Assembly (NCBI RefSeq): GCF_000633455.1
Contig: NZ_AYMG01000013.1
Span: forward strand, 186,001-250,000
Direction: 5' to 3'
Length of the DNA stretch: 64,000 nucleotides
Origin: Pedobacter jeongneungensis
GTDB lineage: Bacteria > Bacteroidota > Bacteroidia > Sphingobacteriales > Sphingobacteriaceae
This document shows positions 19,023 to 27,274 of this stretch, in pieces. Numbering within the stretch: the stretch's first letter is position 1; every line of letters begins with the position of its first letter. The notes under the pieces are model-generated. The model searched no databases. It saw only the letters and a list, made by a program, of their open reading frames with translations, and was not told the origin of the DNA. The position numbers were made by a program, and so were the translations under genes.

Positions 19023-19886
19023 ATGAGGTCTGAACTTATCAATGTTAACCATTCAGGAAACAAATCCGTCCGTATCAAACACATTGATAACAATAGGCTG
19101 ATCTCTTCTTTCCACTTTCACGATATGTGCGAACTGGTGTGGATTGAGCGGAGCCAGGGTAAGCGGATTGTTGGCGATCATATCGGGAATTTTGAAGATG
19201 ATGACCTGGTATTGATGGGACCAAACCTGCCTCATATCTGGCAGAACGATAAAAGTTATGAAGACCTTGAGGATAAACTGGTAAAGTCTACCGTGATTTA
19301 TTTCAGTATTGATTTTTTTTCATTGCTAACCGACGATCAAAGCGTTTTAACCTTAGTTGAAGACCTGGTTTCGAGGGCTTCAAGAGGGCTGGCTTTTGAA
19401 AAAGATACCAGTAGAAAAGTTAAGGCGATTTTACTCGGTTTGGAAGATAATGATGGTTTCGAAAACATCGTTGCCGTAGTCGAAATTATTAAGATACTCG
19501 CCAGGGCAAAAGATTTTAAATACTTATCAAGCATTACCTTTAAAAATCAGTACGATGAAAAGGACAGCAACCGGATTAATAAGGTGTACCAGTTTTTAAT
19601 GAAAAATTTTCACAACGATATACACCTTAATGAAGTAGCTGAATTGTGCAATATGACCCCAAATTCTTTTTGCCGCTTTTTTAAAATGCGGTCGCAGAAG
19701 TCTTTAACCCAGTTTATCAACGAAATAAGGGTGGGGCATGCCTGTAAATTACTTCAATCGGAAGATTACTCCATTGCCGATGTGTGTTATGCCAGCGGAT
19801 TCAATAATCCAACTAACTTTAACAAATTTTTTAAGGCGATTAAAGGAATGAAACCATCGGACTACAGGAATAGGCTAAATAGTTAG
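19023..19886 (+). CDS. AraC-family transcriptional regulator with cupin sensor
   Basis: A 287-residue protein. The N-terminal cupin-like part (about 10-150; FHFHDMCELVWI, LVLMGPNLPHIW) would bind a sugar. The C-terminal double helix-turn-helix (about 186-285) has VAELCNMTPNSFCRFFK and the family motif IADVCYASGFNNPTNFNKFFK with GMKPSDYR. It is divergent from SusC and presumably activates PUL 1 in response to its sugar. Confidence 0.92.
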   Translation: MRSELINVNHSGNKSVRIKHIDNNRLISSFHFHDMCELVWIERSQGKRIVGDHIGNFEDDDLVLMGPNLPHIWQNDKSYEDLEDKLVKSTVIYFSIDFFSLLTDDQSVLTLVEDLVSRASRGLAFEKDTSRKVKAILLGLEDNDGFENIVAVVEIIKILARAKDFKYLSSITFKNQYDEKDSNRINKVYQFLMKNFHNDIHLNEVAELCNMTPNSFCRFFKMRSQKSLTQFINEIRVGHACKLLQSEDYSIADVCYASGFNNPTNFNKFFKAIKGMKPSDYRNRLNS

Positions 19887-20029
19887 AGTTCATTGGTTCA
19901 TTGGTGATTAGTGTGGTTAATCGGTTAATTGTTTAAATTGGTTAACTGGTGCTAAATGCCAAACTGGTTAATAGTTTATTGGTTGATGGTTCATGGATAA
20001 TTGCCGGCAAGGCCCCATCCTCTCCCTAT
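19887..20029. repeat. AT-rich dispersed repeat copy
   Basis: Bases about 19890-20000 repeat the phrases TTCATTGG, GGTTAATCGGTTAATTG, TTTAAATTGGTTAACTGG and AAACTGGTTAATAG seen at 2640-2790 and 22195-22310. There is no coding content. Confidence 0.6.
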
Positions 20030-20256
20030 TTTGTCATTCTGAACGCGGTGAAGAATCCCTTAGCTAAGAACCACTGGCTTTATCATCACACTGAATACAG
20101 TAAAATTTTTTATTAGATCTTCATTACGTTCAGGATGACAATTTTGCGCGTGGATCGCTAATACCTTAATTTTCTTAACTTCTTAATGGTCAACTATTAA
20201 ATTTGCGTTGGTTAATTTTTAAAAAAAAGTTAATTTGACTAAAGACTCCCGACTAA
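20030..20256. repeat. 226-bp repeat, copy A
   Basis: This is the first of two direct copies; the other is 22787-23012. It begins TTGTCATTCTGAACGC and ends GACTAAAGACTCCCGACTAA. Its first 130 bases form an imperfect inverted repeat (TGAACGCGGTGAAG against CTTCATTACGTTCAG and ATGACA), like a small non-autonomous element, followed by an AT-rich tail with a TAAATTTGCG phrase. Confidence 0.8.
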
Positions 20257-20293
20257 GGACTTCGGACTAAATAATCCGTAATTAACTCCCAAC

Positions 20294-20872
20294 TCACTTA
20301 ACTCTCACATTGTCCTTAGCTAACTTAACCGTTTCATTAATCCTGGCTAATCTTGTTTCTTCGCGTTTTGCTTCCGAAATCCATTTTAAGATTGCTTTTT
20401 TAACCGATTTTGGAAATTTTTCCCAATGGGCAAAGGCAGTAGGATTGGCATCAAATTCTTTTTTCAGATCGGCTGGAACAATCAGGTTTTCAACATCATT
20501 TAAGGCATCCCACATGCCGTTAGCTTTAGCTGTTTCGATGGTTTTTAGTCCTGCAGGATGCATTAGCCCCTTTTCGATCATGGCTAAAGCCTTGTTTTTA
20601 TTGATGGCGCTCCAATTGCTTTTCGCTTTTCTTTTCGAGAATAACTGGTAACGGCTTTCTTCGTCGCGTTTAACCGTTAAGCTATCTATCCAGCCAAAAC
20701 AGAGTGCTTCATCAACTGCATTGGCATGTGGAAGACTGCTTGCTGATGCATCTTTTTTATAGATGACGAGCCAGACAGATATTTCTTTTTCATGGTTTTT
20801 TTCGAGCCACTGGCGCCAGTGTGCCTGCGTTTTGGCATAAAATGCACCAATGCCGTTTTTTGATTCTTCCAT
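20294..20872 (-). CDS. YdeI/OmpD-associated family protein
   Basis: A cytoplasmic 192-residue protein with the family landmarks WRQWLEKNH, SVWLVIYKK, DEALCFGWID, FSKRKAKSNWSAINK and the C-terminal FPKSVKKAILKWISEAKREETR. The family is widespread and its biochemical role is poorly known; the bacteriocin-protection label derives from E. coli/Salmonella YdeI. It is a single gene within the segment bounded by the two 226-bp repeats. Confidence 0.85.
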   Translation of the reverse strand: MEESKNGIGAFYAKTQAHWRQWLEKNHEKEISVWLVIYKKDASASSLPHANAVDEALCFGWIDSLTVKRDEESRYQLFSKRKAKSNWSAINKNKALAMIEKGLMHPAGLKTIETAKANGMWDALNDVENLIVPADLKKEFDANPTAFAHWEKFPKSVKKAILKWISEAKREETRLARINETVKLAKDNVRVK

Positions 20873-21050
20873 AAAAATGGTCGTAAATTATTTTACTGTT
20901 TTGTCTGATATTTCAAGATAGTGTTTGTTATACATAGTTTCCGAAATTTTACCAAAATGATCAATAACAGATTATTGCTTTTTTTGATACTAAATGATTA
21001 TTAAGCTGTTACATTTACTTTCATTTCTTACCAGCCTTAACCAATAGAAT

Positions 21051-22193
21051 ATGGATAATCAATCTTCAAGAAATATATGGGTAGATTATTTACGCGCTAC
21101 CATCACCGTTTTAGTGGTTGCACATCATTCGGCATTGGCTTATACCTCTTTTTCTGTATTTAATAAAGATGCCTATATTCTGTCGACCCATGCCGTTGTA
21201 GACAATAAAAGATGGTTTTTACTCGATTATATAGTAGGGTTTAATGATACCTTTTTTATGTCGCTCATGTTTTTAATCGGCGGACTTTTCTTTTTTACCA
21301 CCATTAATAAAAAAGGAGTCTGGTTATTTATTAAGGATAAGGTTTTAAGGTTATTGATCCCTTTTCTATTACCGGGTACTTTATTAATGCTTCTGGCTTA
21401 TTTTCCCTCATTTTATCTGGCTAAAAACAGTACTAATATTGAGGCTTATGTTAAAGATTTTTTTACAACCGAGGCCTGGCCAGTTGGACCTCCATGGTTT
21501 TTATGGTTGTTATTTGTATTTAATTTTATAGCGGCATTAATTTATCGGTTATTTCCTGCAAAATATGGCTTATTATTATCGGGAGTTTTTAATGAAAAAA
21601 ATAATTTCTTTAAACAATTCCTGATCCTTTTTTTAATTGGATTGCTAGCTTATCTGCCTATGGCTGGCTATTTTGGTCCTTACAGCTGGACCGGTTTTGG
21701 CCCTTTCGATTTTCAGCTTAGCCGTTTGAGCCTTTATTTTGCTTATTTTGGAGTAGGCGCAGTTATAGGAAGGTTAAGTCTTAATGCAGGAGTTTTTTCT
21801 AACAATTCACCGGTTGTAAAGCAATATCGCTTATGGTGTTTATTGGCTATAATTGTTTTTACATGTACCTTATTTTTAAATCAGGTACTTAATATACAAC
21901 AGTTTAATAATATGCTATTTGTACTATGCTGTACGTTAATATGCATCGCTTTTATCAGTGTTTTTAGCAAATTCCTTGTGAAAAGTATTTCTTGGTGGGA
22001 TGCTTTAAGTAAACATGCTTATTTAATTTACCTGGCCCATTTCGTATTTGTAACCTGGATCCAGTTTTGGCTTTTGCACTTTGATTTACCCGTCCCAATT
22101 AAATTTTTAACTGTCTTTTTATTGTCGTTTGCCTTAAGTTGGATAACAGCATATTTATTGCGGAAGATCGCCATTGTTAAAAAGTACTTGTAG
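21051..22193 (+). CDS. Acyltransferase family 3 membrane protein
   Basis: A 380-residue integral membrane protein with about ten hydrophobic segments. It begins WVDYLRATITVLVVAHHSALAY, where the His-bearing motif after the first helix is typical of acyltransferase-3 (OafA/MdoC-like) enzymes that O-acetylate or succinylate surface glycans. It ends KHAYLIYLAHFVFVTWIQF, as is usual for the family. No partner gene is adjacent. The acceptor is unknown. Confidence 0.85.
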   Translation: MDNQSSRNIWVDYLRATITVLVVAHHSALAYTSFSVFNKDAYILSTHAVVDNKRWFLLDYIVGFNDTFFMSLMFLIGGLFFFTTINKKGVWLFIKDKVLRLLIPFLLPGTLLMLLAYFPSFYLAKNSTNIEAYVKDFFTTEAWPVGPPWFLWLLFVFNFIAALIYRLFPAKYGLLLSGVFNEKNNFFKQFLILFLIGLLAYLPMAGYFGPYSWTGFGPFDFQLSRLSLYFAYFGVGAVIGRLSLNAGVFSNNSPVVKQYRLWCLLAIIVFTCTLFLNQVLNIQQFNNMLFVLCCTLICIAFISVFSKFLVKSISWWDALSKHAYLIYLAHFVFVTWIQFWLLHFDLPVPIKFLTVFLLSFALSWITAYLLRKIAIVKKYL

Positions 22194-22194
22194 G

Positions 22195-22310
22195 TTCTAT
22201 GGTTGTTAGTATGGTTAATTGTTTAAATTGGTTAGCTGAATACAAGCGCCTAACTCTTAACTGGTTCATTGGTCATTAGTTCATTTGTTGGCTCCAAACG
22301 CTCAACCCCA
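22195..22310. repeat. AT-rich dispersed repeat copy
   Basis: The phrases TATGGTTAATTGTTTAAATT, GCCTAACTCTTAACTGG and GGCTCCAAACGCTCAAC match the elements at 2640-2790 and 19890-20000. The copy fills the gap between convergent genes. Confidence 0.65.
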
Positions 22311-22312
22311 GA

Positions 22313-22708
22313 CTATAAAACCCGCTCGATACTAAAAGCACGATCTTCTTTATTAAAACCCACTTTTGGATAATAATCAAAAGCGGCAGGTACCGATAAT
22401 AATAAAAGCATGCACTGCGGACCAATTTTCTCACGGGTTAGGGCAATCATTTCTTTCCCGATTCCTGATTGTTTAAAGCCTGGAAATACAGCAATATCTG
22501 CCAAATAAGCGCACCAAACCCAATCGGTAATGGTTCTGCAAATGCCAACAAGTTTATCATTTTGCCAGGCTGTTATCAATAAATCTGCATTTTTCAACAT
22601 CAAAGCAATCCTTTCAGGCTCAGTTGGTCTTTTAAGTTCCGCTTGAATAAATAATTCAATCACTTCTTCAGCATCGGGGATAATATCTGTTTTATAACTA
22701 ATGTTCAT
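22313..22708 (-). CDS. GNAT-family N-acetyltransferase
   Basis: A 131-residue GNAT-fold protein. The acetyl-CoA binding motif A is seen in IAVFPGFKQSGIGKEMI (about residues 73-89), preceded by strand LVGICRTI and followed by a C-terminal YYPKVGF segment. Small, stand-alone, acceptor unknown. Confidence 0.85.
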   Translation of the reverse strand: MNISYKTDIIPDAEEVIELFIQAELKRPTEPERIALMLKNADLLITAWQNDKLVGICRTITDWVWCAYLADIAVFPGFKQSGIGKEMIALTREKIGPQCMLLLLSVPAAFDYYPKVGFNKEDRAFSIERVL

Positions 22709-22786
22709 ATCTTCTAAATTACAAAAGATAAATGATGGTAAAAAACTTCATAGTTTATGTTAATTCGTTAATTGACTCCCAACCAG

Positions 22787-23012
22787 TTTGTCATCCTGAA
22801 CGCAGTGAAGGGTCCCTAACCAAAGAACCACTGGCTTTATCATCACACCCGGTACAGTAAAAATTTTAATTAAATCCTTCACTGCGTTCAAGACAACAAT
22901 TTTGCGAGTGGATCGCTAATACCTTAATTTTCTTAACTTTCTTAATGCTCAGCTATTAGATTTACGTTGATTAATTCAAGACGACTTAATTTGACTAAAG
23001 ACTCCCGACTAA
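22787..23012. repeat. 226-bp repeat, copy B
   Basis: Direct copy of 20030-20256. Shared blocks include AGAACCACTGGCTTTATCAT, GTGGATCGCTAATACC and the terminal GACTAAAGACTCCCGACTAA. The inner inverted repeat is better preserved here (GAACGCAGTGAAGG against CCTTCACTGCGTTC). It ends 41 bases before the MscS start, so part of it lies in that gene's promoter region. Confidence 0.8.
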
Positions 23013-23053
23013 ATTAATTGCCGCTCTCTCAGCTTTTTCGTATTATTGAATAT

Positions 23054-25531
23054 ATGACATCCCAAAGGTTACTTTTCTTTTTATTGATCAGCATATTCTC
23101 TCTTGGTAGCATAAAGCTTTGTGCCCAGCAACATGATTCTTTAAAACGCACTGTTGTTGATAGCCTGCCCAAAAGTTTTGTAGACCGGATGCAGCAATTT
23201 GCAAAGAAATCATCAGAAGAAAGTCGCTCGGATTTTGATGCCGACAAAGCCACCATTTCACAGATCAAAATTTTTGATGAGATTAAGCGGGTATTGCAAA
23301 AAGCAAAAATCTACCTCAAGAAAAATCTGGATACTACAGGAACAAAAACGGAACTGAAAGAAATAGAATCGGATTTTAAGATTGCAGGCGATGGTGTTTT
23401 TGTTAATCGCGGAACGGCACAAACCTTCCGGAATTTGACGGCTACTTCTAAAATCCTTTTCGAACTGGAAAATAAGGCAAGTAAGCGGAAAGCCGGTTTG
23501 GATGCCAGCCAAACTGCACTAAACAATTTTCGCTACCAGCTCGATTCGCTGTCCAGTATTCCTGCATTGTTCAAATTTCCAAAAGATTCTGTTAGCCTGA
23601 TGCGCTACCTGAAAAAGATTGTGGTGATTGCTTACGAAGTTAAACCCATTGATAGTGCACTTAAAGAAGCAAATGGTAATATCCAAACCTTAATCAATCA
23701 GGTTAACCTAACAGTTTTTAGGTTGCAGAGCAGTTTAGAAGAAATAGAATCATATCAAAAAGCTATGGCTGAGAATGCCTATCGACGTGATTTTGGAAAT
23801 ATTTGGGCCCGTGAAGGTTATTACAGGCCGTTTAATGAGATTTTATCACATTCAATGGTGAAAGGTTTACTTACACTTAGTTTTTATGTGGAAAATAACC
23901 AGGGCAGGATGGTTATTTTGCTATTGCTGATCATCACCTGTTTTATTTACCTGCGTTCGCTGAAAAATATCTACCTCGAAAGGTCACTCTTAAATCTTGG
24001 TTTTGAAAATCAGCTTGTTTTAAAATATCCATTGCTTTCTGCACTGCTGATTATTATGAGCCTGTTTCAGTTCATTTTTATTTCGCCGCCGTTTATTTTA
24101 AATGTAATGTTGTGGTTGGTTAGCTGTATTTGTGTAAGCTTTATTTTTAAGCAGTACATTAGCGGATATTGGATGCGGATCTGGCTCCTGATGGTGCTGT
24201 TTTTCTTTTTTGCTGCCTTTGGTAACCTGGTGCTGCAGGCATCGAGGATGGAAAGGTGGCTGATGCTGGGCGGTTCGCTGATTGGCTGTATTGCCGGAGG
24301 ACTTGCTTTAATTTTAGGGCCAAAGAACGAACTTAAAGAAAAATGGATCACCTACTCAATTGGCTTAATGGTGGGACTGGAAATGGCCGCTACTGTCGCA
24401 AATCTGTTCGGAAGGTATAACCTTGCAAAAGCGTTGTTTATCAGTGGTTTTTTAAATGTGGTTATTGCCATCCTCTTCCTGTGGACGGTTAGGCTGATTA
24501 ATGAGGGCTTATCGCTTGCATTCAATGTATATTCTAGCCCAAACCGGAAATTGTTTTACCTCAACTACGAAAAGGTGGGCAGCAGGGCTCCTGTGCTGTT
24601 TTATGTGCTTCTGGTCATTGGCTGGGTTATCTTGTTTGGCCGTAATTTTCCGGCATTTGCATACTTGTCCCGTCCGCTAATTGAGTTTTTTACCGAAGAC
24701 CGCACCATTGGCAATTATACCTTTAGCATCAATAATTTAGTGCTGTTTTTTGGTATCATGGCTATCTCTGTGATTGTTTCTAAGATTGTATCTTTTTTTG
24801 CTTCCGATTGGCATTTGGATAAAGGACATGGCGATAAATCAAAAAAGCAAGGCATTGGAAGCTGGCTGTTATTGGTCAGGATTTCGATATTGAGCCTTGG
24901 GCTTTTCCTGGCTGTAGGCGCTGCAGGTATCCCAATGGACCGTTTTACCATTGTTTTAAGTGCTTTGGGCGTTGGTATCGGTTTTGGATTGCAAACATTG
25001 GTAAATAACCTGGTGAGCGGTTTGATCATTGCTTTCGAAAAACCGGTAAACGTTGGCGATATTGTTGATGTGGACGGGCAGGGTGGTACCATGAAATCGA
25101 TCGGTTTTAGAAGCAGTATCATTGCCACCTGGGATGGTGCCGATGTGGTCATGCCCAATGGCGATCTGCTCAATTCACATTTAATCAATTGGTCGCTGGG
25201 CGGCAACAGGAAAAGAATTTCGATTGTAATTGGAATAGCTTACCATACTGACCTGGAGAAATGCAGACAACTGCTTAAAGATATATTGGAAAGCGAAGAA
25301 CGTATTTTAAAAAGTCCTGCTCCGATAGTCCAATATGAACAATTTGGAAACAGTGCCATCGATTTAAAGATATATTTCTGGACAAAATACATTGCTGAAG
25401 CTTTACCCACGCGTAGCGACCTGATTATAGCTATTAATAAGGCTTTTAAAGCTAATAATATCGATATTCCATTTGCACAACAGGATATACACTTGCATTA
25501 CCCTGAAAAGGATAAAAACGATAATGGCTAG
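23054..25531 (+). CDS. Large MscS-family mechanosensitive ion channel
   Basis: An inner-membrane channel of about 825 residues. I choose the ATG at 23054 because it opens a good signal peptide (MTSQRLLFFLLISIFS...LCAQ); the frame extends to a TTG at 23018. A periplasmic helical part (about 25-280) precedes about ten membrane helices. The pore-lining helix and beta domain read ALGVGIGFGLQTLVNNLVSG and EKPVNVGDIVDVDGQGGTMKSIGFR, the core MscS signature, followed by DVVMPNGDLLNSHLINWS. The size resembles MscK/YbdG-like multi-helix homologues. It protects against osmotic downshock. Confidence 0.92.
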   Translation: MTSQRLLFFLLISIFSLGSIKLCAQQHDSLKRTVVDSLPKSFVDRMQQFAKKSSEESRSDFDADKATISQIKIFDEIKRVLQKAKIYLKKNLDTTGTKTELKEIESDFKIAGDGVFVNRGTAQTFRNLTATSKILFELENKASKRKAGLDASQTALNNFRYQLDSLSSIPALFKFPKDSVSLMRYLKKIVVIAYEVKPIDSALKEANGNIQTLINQVNLTVFRLQSSLEEIESYQKAMAENAYRRDFGNIWAREGYYRPFNEILSHSMVKGLLTLSFYVENNQGRMVILLLLIITCFIYLRSLKNIYLERSLLNLGFENQLVLKYPLLSALLIIMSLFQFIFISPPFILNVMLWLVSCICVSFIFKQYISGYWMRIWLLMVLFFFFAAFGNLVLQASRMERWLMLGGSLIGCIAGGLALILGPKNELKEKWITYSIGLMVGLEMAATVANLFGRYNLAKALFISGFLNVVIAILFLWTVRLINEGLSLAFNVYSSPNRKLFYLNYEKVGSRAPVLFYVLLVIGWVILFGRNFPAFAYLSRPLIEFFTEDRTIGNYTFSINNLVLFFGIMAISVIVSKIVSFFASDWHLDKGHGDKSKKQGIGSWLLLVRISILSLGLFLAVGAAGIPMDRFTIVLSALGVGIGFGLQTLVNNLVSGLIIAFEKPVNVGDIVDVDGQGGTMKSIGFRSSIIATWDGADVVMPNGDLLNSHLINWSLGGNRKRISIVIGIAYHTDLEKCRQLLKDILESEERILKSPAPIVQYEQFGNSAIDLKIYFWTKYIAEALPTRSDLIIAINKAFKANNIDIPFAQQDIHLHYPEKDKNDNG

Positions 25532-25720
25532 TGTTGATTTCTAAATGGAATAAAACAAGTTATTATATATCGTTAATAAACGGTTAAAAAAAAGCAAATT
25601 TGTGTAAGACTATCTAAATCGTTATTTATATGTTTGTAAACAAAGTTTACAAATACTATTTTTAAAGGTTTTTGAACTGGCGTTGTAAATAGTCCCTAAC
25701 CGATACAAATTGAATAAGTG

Positions 25721-27025
25721 ATGGAGCCTAATTCTGTACAGCCGAGCAACCAATCTGGCTTTGAGGCCCTTGATATCTGTTGCAGGATTATTGCCCGGAA
25801 AATGGACTCAACAGCAATCCAAGAATGGCGTGTATCTGATTATAACAGACTGAGCAGTCAGTTAGGCAAACAAACCAAGGTATATTTAAGTGTAAATACA
25901 CTTAAAAGATTGTTTGGTCAATTGAAAACGCCACAAAGATATTTTCCACAAAAGGCTACCCGGGATGCCCTGGCGCAGTTTATTGGTTACCGCGATTGGC
26001 AGGAATTTGAGCTTGTAAATTCAGTGCAACCTGTTGAGGCAAAGCCAAAACCGGTTATTTCTCAGTCTGAAAAAGAAATTTCGCCCAAAGCACCGCAAAA
26101 AAACCGGAGAAAATATATTTATACAGGCATTGCTGCTTTTTTATTGCTCGTTTTGATTGGTGGCTTTTTTATTTTGAAATCAGTAGATACGGTTTCCGAT
26201 ACAAAATTGATCTGCGAAAATCCTTTCGGTAATGTGCCACATACTGCCGTATTTAAATTAAAGTCGAAGTTACCGCAGGATAGTGATGAAGAATTTAAGA
26301 TCGACTTTATGGACGAAGCACTTCAGTCGCCCATAAGTGGTAAAAAAGAAATTGCCAAGTTTTTCAGAAACCCCGGTGTAGTATATGCCACACTTTTATA
26401 TCACGATAAGCCGATAGATACCGTTTCGGTTTATATGCAAACAAAGGGATGGGTAGCCAATTCTGGTAACGATACCTCAAGGGCATTCCCTATTGCCGGA
26501 CTTAAGGCTTTAAACCCTGAAAACATTTATGTTTCGAAAGAACAATTGGATTCTGCCGGATTAGCGACCAATAAACCTTTTTTAGTGGGTTTTAGTAATA
26601 TAAAACCTTCCAATATCAGTGGCGATAATTTTTCTTTTACCTGTCGGGTTTTTTCGGAGCAGAGCCGCCCGGGCACACAGTGTGTAGAAACCACGGTTAT
26701 TATTTTGGGCGAAAAACACCGTCATCTTCTAACGCTTAACAGAAGCAATTGTGTGGCTTTTTCTCAGTATAAATTTTCGGAGAAAAGGGTCATCGGGGCT
26801 GAACAGTTTTTAGGCGCATTGGCTTTTGACCCAAGTAACGGAGGTGATATAGAAATCAGGGTGGTTAATAAAAAGGCTTCGGTAATGCTGAACGGTAAAA
26901 AAGTACTCTCTACCGGCTATGAAAAATCTATAGGTAAGGTGATGGGTATCAAAATTTTATTTAGCGGTATTGGTAAGGCTGTTTCCCCCAAATTACAGGA
27001 TTTATCTACCAAAGAAATTTTCTGA
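25721..27025 (+). CDS. Membrane protein of unknown function with Bacteroidota-type N-terminal domain
   Basis: About 434 residues. The ATG at 25721 is preferred over a GTG one codon upstream. Residues about 15-95 form a helical domain (DYNRLSSQLG, VNTLKRLFGQL, RDALAQFIGYRDWQEF) that reads like a DNA- or protein-binding module. Then comes a charged linker, one membrane helix (about 133-153, preceded by KNRRK), and a C-terminal beta-rich region (about 160-434) that ends like a laminin-G/concanavalin fold (DIEIRVVNKKASVMLNGKKV). With a positive-inside orientation the helical domain would be cytoplasmic and the beta domain periplasmic, as in a signalling protein. No function recognised. Confidence 0.75.
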   Translation: MEPNSVQPSNQSGFEALDICCRIIARKMDSTAIQEWRVSDYNRLSSQLGKQTKVYLSVNTLKRLFGQLKTPQRYFPQKATRDALAQFIGYRDWQEFELVNSVQPVEAKPKPVISQSEKEISPKAPQKNRRKYIYTGIAAFLLLVLIGGFFILKSVDTVSDTKLICENPFGNVPHTAVFKLKSKLPQDSDEEFKIDFMDEALQSPISGKKEIAKFFRNPGVVYATLLYHDKPIDTVSVYMQTKGWVANSGNDTSRAFPIAGLKALNPENIYVSKEQLDSAGLATNKPFLVGFSNIKPSNISGDNFSFTCRVFSEQSRPGTQCVETTVIILGEKHRHLLTLNRSNCVAFSQYKFSEKRVIGAEQFLGALAFDPSNGGDIEIRVVNKKASVMLNGKKVLSTGYEKSIGKVMGIKILFSGIGKAVSPKLQDLSTKEIF

Positions 27026-27274
27026 TTATTTTCCTTAGTTATTTTAGATGAAACCATAATTCTTTTATTAGTTAACTTGTTATTTGTCCATTATTTTTAA
27101 TTTTTTATATAATTGCCTGATTTATAATTTATTAAGTGTTCGTGGTTTTGTTTTCTATTTGTATCGGTTAAAATATAATTCTGTATTTGTTGGCCTTAAC
27201 TTAGGGTGTCTGAAAATTTAAAAATGTTAGGGCTATAATTTTTTCAGGAAAAACTAAAACGAACCAATCTACCA

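Noticed and set aside
23018..23053. TTG start extending the MscS protein by 12 residues
   Set aside because: The ATG at 23054 gives a clean signal peptide at the N-terminus; the extension would bury it and begins just after the 226-bp repeat.
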